15,615 nt of DNA from JBDTMC01 sp039934475 (GCA_039934475.1 JBDTMC010000150.1:1-15615); one strand, 5' to 3'. Positions 1 to 7,460 are shown, counted from the first letter of the stretch. Notes: generated by a model not told the origin, from the sequence alone. A program made the numbers and translations.

Positions 1-777
1 GTCGTTCAAGCCGGTCTTCGCGCCCTCGGCTACAACGAACAAGCGGGCCAGTCCATTCACTTCTCCTACGAAATGGTTGCCCTCTCGCCCCGCACCTGCG
101 TCGAGCTGGGCATTGAGCTGTCGGAAGAGGATAAGCGCCGTCCATATGTGGAAGTCTCCGGACGCAAAGGCCTCGGCGTCAAAGCCGACGATCTCATCGA
201 CAAGCTGATTGAGAAGGCTCTCGAAGAAGTAGACTCGCGCCATCCCGAAGAAACTCCCGAATCGCGTCGCGGCATTGCCACCCAGATCGCCACCGGAGCC
301 CTCCGCTACTTCATGTTGAAGTACACGCGCAACACGGTAATCGCCTTCGATTTCCAAGAAGCGCTCAGCTTCGAAGGCGACACCGGACCCTACGTGCAAT
401 ACGCCGCCGTCCGTGCCCGCAACATCCTAAGAAAACTCGATGAACGCGGAGAGCAACTCCCCGACTTTGCCGCGGTGCTGACGACTGAAGCGATGGGCCG
501 TCAACTGGCGTCGGAAGACTTCTGGCAGCTCTTACTAGCCGCCAGCAAATCAGGCGCCGCGGTGGAGCGAGCGATCGCCTCCGGCGAACCCGCCCACGTC
601 GCCAAATACGCCTTCCAACTCGCCCAGTCCTTCAACACTTTTTATCACGAGTATCCGGTTATCACCGAAAGCAATCCCGAGCGCCGCACTTTCCTCCTCT
701 GGATGACTTTCTTCTTCCGCATCCAACTCGAGCGCACCCTAGACATCCTAGGCATCGCCTTACCGCCCTACATGTGA
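1..777 (+). CDS. argS: Arginyl-tRNA synthetase, C-terminal part (5' truncated by window edge)
   Basis: Charges tRNA-Arg with arginine in the cytoplasm (class I aminoacyl-tRNA synthetase). The frame is open from base 1, so the true start lies outside; about 258 residues are visible. Family landmarks seen: HFSYEMVALSP near residue 20, the VSGRKGLGVKADDLID stretch, and YTRNTVIAFDFQEALSFEGD followed by TGPYVQYAAVRARNI, which is the typical entry to the helical anticodon-binding (DALR) domain. The C-terminus (LDILGIALPPYM) is the normal end of the family, so the 3' end is intact. The next gene, aconitase, follows in the same direction after about 95 bp with no obvious terminator. The catalytic HIGH region is not in the window. 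Identification is firm; nothing looks abnormal in the visible part. Confidence 0.95.
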   Translation, partial: VVQAGLRALGYNEQAGQSIHFSYEMVALSPRTCVELGIELSEEDKRRPYVEVSGRKGLGVKADDLIDKLIEKALEEVDSRHPEETPESRRGIATQIATGALRYFMLKYTRNTVIAFDFQEALSFEGDTGPYVQYAAVRARNILRKLDERGEQLPDFAAVLTTEAMGRQLASEDFWQLLLAASKSGAAVERAIASGEPAHVAKYAFQLAQSFNTFYHEYPVITESNPERRTFLLWMTFFFRIQLERTLDILGIALPPYM

Positions 778-859
778 GTCTTCCAAGCAAATGAGCGAAG
801 CCCACTGTTCCGGCGACTCCTGTCTTCCGAGTGTGTCACCATAATAATTTCAGTCAACT

Positions 860-865
860 GAGAGG
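860..865 (+). promoter_or_regulatory. Shine-Dalgarno site deciding the acnA start
   Basis: GAGAGG lies 7 nt before the ATG at 873. The open frame extends upstream to a GTG at 831, but the extra 14 residues (starting MCHHNNF) do not look like aconitase, and this site supports the internal ATG. Upstream, 840-850 is a short AT-rich run in an otherwise GC-rich intergenic region and may be part of a promoter; no convincing -35 box was found. Confidence 0.6.
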
Positions 866-872
866 CAATTTC

Positions 873-3500
873 ATGGAAAACCTGAACTCCTTCGGCTCGG
901 CAGCCACGCTCACCGTAGGCGCGCGCACGTACAAAATCCACCGTCTGGCAGCTCTCGAAAAGGCTGGCTTCGACCTCAGTCGAGTACCTGTCTCCGTCAA
1001 AGTGCTCCTTGAAAACCTGCTCCGCTTTGAGGACGGCCGCATTGTCAAACGCGCCGATATCGAATACGTCGCCGCCTGGGACACCGCTGTCGCCGCTCAG
1101 GAAATCCAATTCCGCCCGGCGCGTGTCCTCATGCAGGACTTCACCGGAGTTCCCTGTGTTGTCGACGTCGCCGCCATGCGCGATGCGCTCGCCGCCATGG
1201 GCAAGGACTCGGCCAAGGCCAATCCTCTAATTCCCGCGGATCTGGTGATCGATCACTCCGTGCAAGTGGATGAGTTCGGCACCCCCGAAGCCTTCGGCAT
1301 CAACCGCCTTCTGGAATACCAGCGCAACTCCGAACGGTACGCGCTCTTGCGATGGGGCCAGACCGCGTTTCAGAACTTCCGCGTCGTGCCGCCCAACACT
1401 GGCATCGTCCATCAGGTCAACCTGGAGTACCTCGCGCCCGTCGTCTTCGGCGAAGAGTACGCTTATCCTGACACCGTCATGGGCACGGATTCGCACACCA
1501 CGATGATCAATGGCCTCGGCGTGGTCGGTTGGGGCGTCGGCGGTATTGAAGCCGAAGCGTGCATGCTGGGCCAGCCCATCTCCATGCTGCTGCCGGAAGT
1601 CATCGGCTTCCGCCTCGCCGGTACCCTGCCCGAGGGTGCCACCGCTACCGATCTCGTCCTCACCGTCACCCAGATGCTTCGCAAGCGCGGCGTTGTCGGC
1701 AAGTTCGTTGAGTTCTTCGGTAACGGCCTGGCGTCCCTTTCCCTCGCCGACCGCGCCACCATCGCCAACATGGCACCGGAATACGGAGCCACCATCGGCT
1801 TCTTCCCAGTCGATCGCAAAACGCTCGATTACCTCACCATGTCCAACCGTCCGCAGCAGGTGATCGACCTCGTCGAGGCCTACTATCGGGAGCAGGGCAT
1901 GTTCCACACAGCCGACTCAGTAGAGCCGGTCTTCCACGACGTTCTTGAACTCGACCTCGCCACGGTGGTCCCCTCCCTCGCCGGTCCCAAGCGTCCACAG
2001 GATCGCATCAACTTACCCGATGTGAAAGCGAACTTCCTCGCCACGCTCGGCGCGGAGCCGCGCTCCTCCGACGTCGGCCTCAATGGCGATTCGTACTGCT
2101 TGCAAGACGGCGCGGTTGTCATCGCCGCCATTACCTCGTGCACCAACACCTCCAACCCCTCGGTGATGCTGGGAGCCGGCTTACTGGCCAAGAAGGCCGT
2201 GGAAGCGGGTCTTACCGTGAAGCCCTGGGTAAAGACCTCGCTCGCGCCCGGCTCCAAAGTGGTGACCGATTACTACACGGACTCCGGACTTCTGCCTTAT
2301 CTCGAGGCTCTTAAATTCCATATCGTCGGCTACGGCTGCACCACCTGTATCGGTAACAGCGGACCCCTGCCCGATGAAGTGGCGGAAGCGGTAACGAAGG
2401 ACAAGCTTGTCGTCGCGGCCGTACTCTCCGGCAATCGTAACTTTGAAGGCCGCGTCAATCCCCTGGTTCGCGCCAACTATCTCGCCTCGCCGCCCCTGGT
2501 GGTCGCTTACGCCCTGGCCGGCCGCGTCGACATCGACCTCGCCACTGAGCCCTTGGGCCAAGGCAAAGACGGCCAGCCTGTCTATCTCAAAGACATCTGG
2601 CCCACCGAGGAAGAGGTTCAAACGGTTCTGAAACAGTCCGTGCGCAAAGAGATGTTTGAGAAGGAGTATGCCGAAGTCTTCACCGGCGACGACTTATGGC
2701 AGTCGATGAAAACACCCCTCGGCGAGAGTTTCGCCTGGGATGATAACTCCACTTACATCAAACGGCCGCCCTACTTCGACAACATGAAGGAGCCCGCCAC
2801 GTCGATCGCGAACCTCCCCGGCATGCGGGTGTTGGCGATGCTCGGCGACTCGGTCACCACGGACCACATCTCGCCCGCAGGATCATTCTCCAAGGACAGC
2901 CCTGCCGGGCAGTACCTCATGGAACGCGGCGTCAAGCCCGCCGATTTCAACTCCTACGGCTCCCGCCGCGGCAATCATGAAGTGATGGTGCGCGGCACTC
3001 TTGCCAACATCCGGCTGAAGAATCAAATGGCGCCCGGCACCGAGGGCGGTTTCACCACTCATGTCCCGACTGGCGAACAGACAACGATCTACGACGCGAG
3101 CGTGAAATACGCCGGCGAAGGCGTGCCCCTGCTCATCCTGGCAGGTAAGGAATACGGCTCTGGCAGTTCGCGCGATTGGGCCGCCAAGGGGGTGCTGCTG
3201 CTCGGCGTCCGCGCGGTCATCGCCGAAAGCTTCGAGCGCATCCACCGCTCCAACTTGGTTGGCATGGGTGTGCTGCCGTTGCAGTATCTGCCCGGCGACA
3301 CTCGCGAAACTCTCTACCTCACCGGTCACGAATCCTATTCGGTGTCGAACATTGGGGAGACAGCCACAGTCACGGCCAAGACCTCCGATGATTCCGTCAA
3401 AGTGTTCCAGGTGAAGGTGCGAATCGACACGCCGCAGGAAGTGGAATACTATCTCAACGGGGGCATCCTGCCTTACGTCCTCCGCCAACTCGCTAGATAA
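873..3500 (+). CDS. acnA: Aconitate hydratase A (aconitase)
   Basis: Interconverts citrate and isocitrate through cis-aconitate in the TCA cycle; cytoplasmic [4Fe-4S] enzyme. From the ATG at 873 it has 875 residues, close to the usual ~890 of bacterial AcnA/IRP1-type enzymes. The three cluster ligands are visible: Cys423 in ITSCTNTSNPSVM, and Cys489 and Cys492 in GYGCTTCIGNSG. Other AcnA signatures include VMGTDSHTTMINGLGVVGWGVGG (split: VMGTDSHTTM then INGLGVVGWGVGG), the DSVTTDHISPAGS stretch in the second half, and YGSGSSRDWAAKG in the swivelling domain. The ATG was chosen over the upstream GTG because of the GAGAGG site. No frameshift is seen. The downstream small gene starts 10 bp after the stop and its ribosome-binding site overlaps the stop, so the two are probably cotranscribed. 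Confidence 0.97.
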   Translation: MENLNSFGSAATLTVGARTYKIHRLAALEKAGFDLSRVPVSVKVLLENLLRFEDGRIVKRADIEYVAAWDTAVAAQEIQFRPARVLMQDFTGVPCVVDVAAMRDALAAMGKDSAKANPLIPADLVIDHSVQVDEFGTPEAFGINRLLEYQRNSERYALLRWGQTAFQNFRVVPPNTGIVHQVNLEYLAPVVFGEEYAYPDTVMGTDSHTTMINGLGVVGWGVGGIEAEACMLGQPISMLLPEVIGFRLAGTLPEGATATDLVLTVTQMLRKRGVVGKFVEFFGNGLASLSLADRATIANMAPEYGATIGFFPVDRKTLDYLTMSNRPQQVIDLVEAYYREQGMFHTADSVEPVFHDVLELDLATVVPSLAGPKRPQDRINLPDVKANFLATLGAEPRSSDVGLNGDSYCLQDGAVVIAAITSCTNTSNPSVMLGAGLLAKKAVEAGLTVKPWVKTSLAPGSKVVTDYYTDSGLLPYLEALKFHIVGYGCTTCIGNSGPLPDEVAEAVTKDKLVVAAVLSGNRNFEGRVNPLVRANYLASPPLVVAYALAGRVDIDLATEPLGQGKDGQPVYLKDIWPTEEEVQTVLKQSVRKEMFEKEYAEVFTGDDLWQSMKTPLGESFAWDDNSTYIKRPPYFDNMKEPATSIANLPGMRVLAMLGDSVTTDHISPAGSFSKDSPAGQYLMERGVKPADFNSYGSRRGNHEVMVRGTLANIRLKNQMAPGTEGGFTTHVPTGEQTTIYDASVKYAGEGVPLLILAGKEYGSGSSRDWAAKGVLLLGVRAVIAESFERIHRSNLVGMGVLPLQYLPGDTRETLYLTGHESYSVSNIGETATVTAKTSDDSVKVFQVKVRIDTPQEVEYYLNGGILPYVLRQLAR

Positions 3501-3509
3501 GGAACAGCC

Positions 3510-3926
3510 ATGAAGACTCTCTTGACCTTGTTCGCGGCGGCCGCTTTATTGAGCGCCGCTGGGCCCGCCGATGCCGTGAAAGTCGCCGAGGAATCCTGGG
3601 CCAAAGCCATCGTCGCCAAAGACTACGCCGCTCTTGAAAAGATCCTTTCCGCCGACCTCACGTATGCCCACTCCGACGGCCGCCGCGACACCAAGGCGTC
3701 TTACATTGACTCACTCAAGACCGGCAAGCAGGTGTATGAAGTAGCCACCCCGCAGGATCTGGAAGTGAAACTCTTCGGCAACACGGCCGTCCTCACCGGC
3801 AAGTTAAAGATCGTGTCGTTAACCAACGGCAAGCGCAACGATCCAACGCTTTCGATCCTCCACGTCTACGTCAAACACGGCGCGCAATGGCAACTGGTAG
3901 CCCACCAGTCCGCCCGGCTCCCCTAA
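3510..3926 (+). CDS. Secreted DUF4440/SnoaL-like (NTF2 fold) protein
   Basis: 138 residues. The N-terminus (MKTLLTLFAAAALLSAAGPADA) reads as a Sec signal peptide with an A-x-A site after residue 22, so the mature protein of about 116 residues is probably periplasmic or secreted. The rest matches the DUF4440/NTF2-like cone: an opening helix (EESWAKAIVAKDYAALEKIL), then SADLTYAHSDGR, a central strand GNTAVLTGKLKIVS, and closing strands with ILHVYVKHGAQWQLVAHQSARL. Members of this fold are small ligand-binding proteins or enzymes with varied activity; no specific reaction can be assigned. AAGGA at 3499-3503 overlaps the acnA stop and sits 6 nt before the ATG, suggesting translational coupling to aconitase, although no functional tie between the two is known. 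Fold-level identification is good; function is unknown. Confidence 0.8.
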   Translation: MKTLLTLFAAAALLSAAGPADAVKVAEESWAKAIVAKDYAALEKILSADLTYAHSDGRRDTKASYIDSLKTGKQVYEVATPQDLEVKLFGNTAVLTGKLKIVSLTNGKRNDPTLSILHVYVKHGAQWQLVAHQSARLP

Positions 3927-3936
3927 CCGCCCCCTG

Positions 3937-4009
3937 GAAAAAGGCGCCGAAAAAGGGGTCAGACGCATTTAATTGAAAAAGGTGAAAAAGGGGTCAGACG
4001 CATTTAATT
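3937..4009. repeat. Two perfect 26-bp direct repeats plus GAAAAAGG iterations
   Basis: Copies at 3949-3974 and 3984-4009 are identical over 26 bp: GAAAAA followed by GGGGTCAGACGCATTTAATT, spaced 35 bp start to start. The octamer GAAAAAGG also occurs at 3937 and 3975, giving four copies in all. The AT-rich tail contrasts with the surrounding GC-rich DNA. From memory, very similar GGGGTCAGACNCATTTAATT strings recur beside transposase genes in many GC-rich soil bacterial genomes, so this is probably a mobile repeat or element end. Only two full copies with a 9-bp spacer exist, so it is not a CRISPR array. Confidence 0.8.
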
Positions 4010-4104
4010 CTCCAGAGCCGGGCTTCGATCATCCACCCAGCCACAGTCGCGCGGCTGGTGCTGATCTGGTGGTGTTTGTCGAGGTGCTCGCTGGCCCCGC
4101 GTCC
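4010..4104 (-). pseudogene. Fragment of an ISNCY-like transposase (helix-turn-helix part)
   Basis: On the minus strand an open frame reads GASEHLDKHHQ then ISTSRATVAGWMIEARLWR. This resembles the N-terminal helix-turn-helix segment of ISNCY-type DDE transposases, which often carry a pattern like GPT-ASEHL...-S-ETLR-WMIEAGLW. The match ends abruptly at repeat copy 2 (4009), where four unrelated residues and a stop follow. No DDE catalytic core and no start region of the family are present. It therefore looks like a short scrap left after insertion or deletion at the repeat. The assignment rests on a roughly 30-residue pattern recalled from the family, so it is tentative. Confidence 0.5.
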
Positions 4105-4190
4105 TGGCGCGCCTAGGAAAGGAAGACGCCTGGCATGAGGGAATAATATAGTGTTAACCGGAGCCGGGCGCGCTGTCACAGTGGCCTCGT

Positions 4191-4196
4191 TACAAT
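4191..4196 (+). promoter_or_regulatory. Possible -10 element of the antitoxin gene
   Basis: TACAAT, one mismatch from TATAAT, lies 8 nt before the antitoxin ATG at 4205. This would give a very short leader. No matching -35 hexamer at 16-18 bp is evident. A similar TACAAT occurs on the minus strand at 4885-4890, upstream of the broken PIN-like gene. Confidence 0.25.
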
Positions 4197-4204
4197 GGGG
4201 ATAT

Positions 4205-4417
4205 ATGAGCCGTGTCAAAGAAGTCGAGCGGGCCATCGAGGAACTCAGCCCCGACGAGTTTGCTCAAATTGCGCAGCGCGTCTATGCCATCGAGCAAGAG
4301 CGGTGGGATGCGGAACTGGATCGGGATGCCAGTGCCGGCAAGCTTGATTTCCTGATTGCGGAAGCGCAGGAGGACGGTAAGCAGGGCCGGCTCAAAGACT
4401 GGCCAAAGGCGGAATGA
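4205..4417 (+). CDS. Small antitoxin of a RelE/ParE-type toxin-antitoxin pair
   Basis: 70 residues from the ATG at 4205 (MSRVKEVERAIEELSPDEFA...). The sequence has an amphipathic opening helix, an acidic middle (QERWDAELDRDASAGKLD) and an AEAQEDGKQGRLKD tail. This is the pattern of short hypothetical antitoxins that precede RelE/ParE-fold toxins: helix with I-xx-LSP-EF, then W-D--I--D-AAGKLD-L--EA. Such antitoxins bind and neutralise the toxin and usually repress their own operon. An upstream in-frame extension to 4151 exists, but family members begin at this methionine. The stop overlaps the toxin start as ATGA (4414-4417), so translation was coupled. The partner toxin is broken, so the gene is probably an orphan now. 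The role is inferred from pattern and context, not from a named family hit. Confidence 0.7.
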   Translation: MSRVKEVERAIEELSPDEFAQIAQRVYAIEQERWDAELDRDASAGKLDFLIAEAQEDGKQGRLKDWPKAE

Positions 4418-4633
4418 GATCCCAGGCAACGCCTCGGTTCTGGCTGCTGTTTCAAGACCTACCCGAATCCGACTCATCCTTCTCTGCGATATCGCCGACT
4501 GGAAGGCCGCGAGGACTTAGTTACAGTGCGCGTGGGAGGTCACTACCGGGCACTGGGACTACTGGAGACCGGCCGAGTGGCTTGGATCTGGATCGGTTCC
4601 CATAGTGAGTACGACCACATAGTCAGGGGCTGA
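4414..4633 (+). pseudogene. Broken RelE/ParE-like toxin with internal deletion and frameshift
   Basis: The reading frame begins at the ATG overlapping the antitoxin stop and reads MRSQATPRFWLLFQDLPE, the usual opening of this toxin family (-TP-FW-LF--LP). After residue 18 the family sequence is lost in that frame, which runs on as nonsense to a stop at 4603-4605. The next frame (+1) from 4472 reads THPSLRYRRLEGREDL, then VTVRVGGHYRALGLLETG, then RVAWIWIGSHSEYDHIVRG and a stop at 4631-4633. This is the expected C-terminal half, including the V-R-G-HYRALG core and the W-WIG-H-EYD end. About 17 family residues between LPE and HPSLR are absent, so a deletion of roughly 50 bp that is not a multiple of three explains both defects. 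The toxin should be inactive. Seen directly: the two half-frames. Inferred: the size of the deletion. Confidence 0.8.
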
Positions 4634-4813
4634 TTTGCTTCGGGCCGACACCCGCTGTAGCTCGTTCTTATCGGATGTCAGCAGCACGTCGTACCCCGCT
4701 TCTTCGGCTTAAGGGAGCAACTCGCCGTTCTTAAGTTCGTGCCAGCCAATCTGCCGGGCAAACGCCACGCGGTGACCGACCCGGAGCCTTCTCCAGGCCT
4801 GGGCTCCGCTCAC
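4604..4813 (-). pseudogene. Broken DUF5615 PIN-like toxin
   Basis: The minus-strand frame from a GTG at 4811-4813 reads AWRRLRVGHRVAFARQIGW, then HELKNGELLP, then a TAA stop (4709-4711), and in the same frame AEEAGYDVLLTSDKNELQR. This closely follows DUF5615 PIN-like proteins (LRR-L-GH-V--A---GW--L-NGELL--AE--GYDVLLT-DKN), which act as toxin partners, often of DUF433 antitoxins. The opening residues that carry the first acidic site (usually L-DE-LP or similar) are missing, and the TAA lies in the middle. The weakly similar tail (DYVVVLT) runs over the end of the convergent toxin relic. No DUF433-like antitoxin is recognisable upstream. It cannot make a functional protein as read. Confidence 0.75.
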
Positions 4814-5175
4814 TTTTCCAGTGATGCTTTCGACAGCCGGACATTGGGACCAGTCAAGTCGCGCCATTCATCGACCTCAGTCCGATTGTAGCGCTGCGGT
4901 GTCGCGGAGCTTCACACCCGTGGATACCCTCGAGTGGACAGCCAAACAGTGAGCAACAATCAGATACGGTCGTCGTCACTGATTCGAGCCGGACACTCCG
5001 GCCAGAGCCGCACCAATACGCGAAGGCTCTCCGCGGGCCGCTCCCGGAATTGGCGCGGCCGTGCGTAGTCCGCCACTTCCATGCCGGCTGGAAGCCATCC
5101 CACGACAGGACCGTGATCAACTGGCCTACGAAAGCAGGGTAGGAAACTCGTACCGGCGATTACCGGCGATAGTGA
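4814..5175. other. Stretch without a recognisable gene
   Basis: Both strands were read. Short open frames exist on the minus strand, for example 4854-5120 (88 codons) and an overlapping one containing RPAESLRVLVRLWPECPARISDDDRI, but neither resembles a family I know. The position, between two clear gene relics, suggests more decayed DNA. A TACAAT on the minus strand (4885-4890) is 13 nt before an ATG whose frame closes after five codons; it may be the old promoter of the broken PIN-like gene. Confidence 0.5.
5151..5170. repeat. Tandem 10-bp duplication
   Basis: TACCGGCGAT occurs twice in a row. It sits next to the point where similarity to the S53 prodomain relic ends (about 5176), so it may mark a repair or slippage event at a breakpoint. 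Confidence 0.7.
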
Positions 5176-5360
5176 TTGTTTCGCTGTACCGTCGAAGCGG
5201 ATGTACGAGCGGCTGCGCGCTTCTTCACGGATGAGGGAATCCCTGCCCTTCGAGCCACTGCCGCAGCGCTGTCAGATCGGCGACGGTGGCGCCGAAGCGG
5301 TCAGCCAACTGCACCGGGGTTAGCCAATAGCGATAGCTCGGCGGACGCGGGATCTGGCTT
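5176..5360 (-). pseudogene. Frameshifted S53 (kumamolisin-type) protease prodomain relic
   Basis: On the minus strand the frame just beyond the glycosidase stop reads SQIPRPPSYRYWLTPVQL, then ADRFGATVADLTALRQWLEG, then QGFPHP and a TGA (5225-5227). The neighbouring frame continues EEARSRSYIRFDGTAKQ down to 5176. Joined, these follow the pro-kumamolisin activation domain pattern: DP-SP-Y--WLTP-Q---RFG-----L--V--WL---GF-V------R--I-F-GT--Q. S53 peptidases are secreted acid proteases common in soil Acidobacteriota. Only about 65 prodomain residues survive; the catalytic domain (Glu/Asp/Ser) is absent in the window. One frameshift lies near 5226. The relic starts inside or right at the 3' end of the glycosidase gene, so the junction probably formed by deletion or insertion there. 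Confidence 0.65.
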
Positions 5361-7379
5361 CTACGGCTCCTCATCCTTATACCGTTCCAGCAGGAGTTCG
5401 ATAGCGGTCGCTTGCGTCCAGTTGTACTCGGGACGGCTGTAGATATTGGGCGCAGCGCTGGCGCCTTCCGGCGTCGATTCGTAGTTCTCCATATACCAGG
5501 GAGCCTTCTGAAGCAGACTTAAAAGCCGGTCGGCGGTCAGTTCGGCTTCGCGGTGGTATCCGCTGCGCCACAGCGTCTGCACCATCCAATAACCGAAATG
5601 GGGCCAGATTCGTCCCCGCCAGTAGCTTTTGGGATCGTACTTGGGATTGTCGTAAGAGAGGCTTGGAAACGGCAACTCGCGGAAGAACTCGGCAGGGTTG
5701 AGCATGTGCGACTCCACAACGCGGCGCACTTCAGGCTCCGGAAGTGGTACGCCCGCCCATAGCGGGATGAACATGTTTGGGTTCTTCACGCCGCTGAACT
5801 TCTCACGGGTGTTGAGGCGGACATCGTAGAACATCGCTTCCCCAGGGAAATAGAATACGTTGACGATCTGCTGCGCCAGGCGGGCGGCACGCTGATTCCA
5901 GCGCGCGGCATCGTCTTCGAAACCGAGTTCCGCGGCCATCTTCGCAAGGCAATGCATCTCTTTGACAAGGAATGAGTTGAGGTCGGGAGATTCAAAGCCG
6001 GACACGGCCTCGTTGCCCTGCTCGCGACCGTAGACAGGATCGAAGCGCGCGTCATTGTCTCCGATCTGGCCGGCATTAAAGAACTGCGCCAACCCGCGGG
6101 CCGAAGAGTGGTATTTACCCCAGAACTCGACATTACCCGCGAGGCCGGGGTAGATGCGAGCGAGCCAAGCTTTGTCATGACCGGACTGGTAGACCTTCCA
6201 CGCAGCCCACGACATAATGGGCGCCTGTCCTTCGCCTGACCGGTGCGTATCGGAAAGCGTGCCGGGCAGACTTCCGCGGGGGCCGGCGTTGGCGACGAAG
6301 TTCTCGATCGCTTCCTGCCCCAGTAGTGGATCGAACTCGCGTGCGCCGATACTGCTGAACGATGTGTCCCAGAAGAACGCCATGGCGATCTGATCCTTCG
6401 TGGTGTAGGGTAAGCGGCTGGCGCCTGTGTACCCTCCCTCCCCGCGAATGAAGAGACTGTTCAATCCCGTAATGGCGTGGGCGTACAGGCGTTCAAACCG
6501 CGGGTTCCCGCGGTATTTTGGTGCGAGGTCCGGTGCTTTCCGCAGCAACTCCCGAATGCGTGCCGTCTCTTGCGCCGGCGTCCAATCGTGCTCGATTTTC
6601 CGCATCGCCGCCTTCAACGCCTCGCGGGCCTGGCCGCGATAGCGTCCGAAAGACATGGCGAACGTGAAACTTTGCGAACTGCCTGCTGGAATGCGGAGCG
6701 TCCGCGTGGATAGGTCGGCCAGGCAGACCATTTCGAGGGTAGTCCCTTCGGTCATGCCCGTAGCAAAGTCCCTCACCCATTTCACGTTGCGGCCGTGCTC
6801 GTGATGGACGTATAGGGTTGACCAGGATCCTGCCGGCTCATTGTCCAAGCTGACGAAGTGGCCGTCGGGAAACGGTCCTTTCCAATCAGGGGCGACGCCC
6901 TTTCCCGGATACACGAAACTGATCGCTACGGTCCTGGCAGCAGGACCTCCGTTCGCCACATCGAACCTAAGCGCGATCACATTCCTTTCTGGGAACGCAG
7001 CGGAGGTGGTGATTGCAAGGTCTCCCGTTGTACTTTTTTCCGTGACTACGCCCGGGCTGAACGAACGCTTCGAGAGTTTGAGCGGGAGTTCCGTTCCATC
7101 CTCTGTCATAGCCCAGCGAAGGAGAGCGTCCGTGATCTTCGTACCACCCCAGCCGACTACCGATTCCAGTCTTTGCAGGCCCGGAGCGCCGGGATCAGGC
7201 CAACTGATGGCGACATCGGAATGCCTGTCGCTCCAAGCTGCCGATGGGTGGGTATACGGCACAAGATCCTCGAGGTCGACACGGTCGGCCCACGTGAGCA
7301 ACGGGGTGCCCTGCGCAGCGAGCAGAGTCAGAAACATGGCAGGTAGAGCGGAGCAAGCGAGTGGAATAGCGCGGCGCAT
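5361..7379 (-). CDS. Secreted GH63/trehalase-like (alpha/alpha)6-barrel glycosidase
   Basis: 672 residues; the N-terminus (MRRAIPLACSALPAMFLTLLAAQG) reads as a signal peptide, so it is probably periplasmic or secreted. A beta-rich N-terminal domain (to about residue 260) precedes an (alpha/alpha)6-barrel. Signatures: FFWDTSFSSIGAREFDPLLG with Asp338 as the likely general acid, then a YWRGRIWPHFGYWMVQTLW segment, ENYESTPEG (Glu631 in the place of the base in E. coli YgjK-like GH63 enzymes), and a closing PEYNWTQATAIELLLERY. GH63 and its relatives hydrolyse alpha-linked glucosyl or mannosyl units (trehalose-like, mannosylglycerate or oligosaccharides); the substrate cannot be read from sequence. 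The C-terminus ends as expected for the family although it abuts a protease relic. It is divergent from the glycosyltransferase gene with an 81-bp gap that must hold both promoters. The start has a weak ribosome-binding site; Met15 is an alternative. Confidence 0.8.
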   Translation of the reverse strand: MRRAIPLACSALPAMFLTLLAAQGTPLLTWADRVDLEDLVPYTHPSAAWSDRHSDVAISWPDPGAPGLQRLESVVGWGGTKITDALLRWAMTEDGTELPLKLSKRSFSPGVVTEKSTTGDLAITTSAAFPERNVIALRFDVANGGPAARTVAISFVYPGKGVAPDWKGPFPDGHFVSLDNEPAGSWSTLYVHHEHGRNVKWVRDFATGMTEGTTLEMVCLADLSTRTLRIPAGSSQSFTFAMSFGRYRGQAREALKAAMRKIEHDWTPAQETARIRELLRKAPDLAPKYRGNPRFERLYAHAITGLNSLFIRGEGGYTGASRLPYTTKDQIAMAFFWDTSFSSIGAREFDPLLGQEAIENFVANAGPRGSLPGTLSDTHRSGEGQAPIMSWAAWKVYQSGHDKAWLARIYPGLAGNVEFWGKYHSSARGLAQFFNAGQIGDNDARFDPVYGREQGNEAVSGFESPDLNSFLVKEMHCLAKMAAELGFEDDAARWNQRAARLAQQIVNVFYFPGEAMFYDVRLNTREKFSGVKNPNMFIPLWAGVPLPEPEVRRVVESHMLNPAEFFRELPFPSLSYDNPKYDPKSYWRGRIWPHFGYWMVQTLWRSGYHREAELTADRLLSLLQKAPWYMENYESTPEGASAAPNIYSRPEYNWTQATAIELLLERYKDEEP

Positions 7380-7460
7380 AACTGGACTACTCTACCGTGT
7401 TCCGGCCCCCAGTTCGAGCACCTCGCCTGCGGCCTACACGCCGGATGGTAGATTGGTGCC

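Noticed and set aside
1227..1907. 226-codon minus-strand open frame inside acnA
   Set aside because: It lies wholly antisense to a clearly coding aconitase region, has a composition typical of a high-GC shadow frame and shows no recognisable domain.
3937..4009. CRISPR array
   Set aside because: Only two repeat copies with a 9-bp spacer and no cas gene; the sequence fits a mobile repeat better.
4854..5120. 88-codon minus-strand open frame in the relic zone
   Set aside because: No recognisable family, no convincing ribosome-binding site, and surrounded by decayed genes; kept as unassigned sequence.
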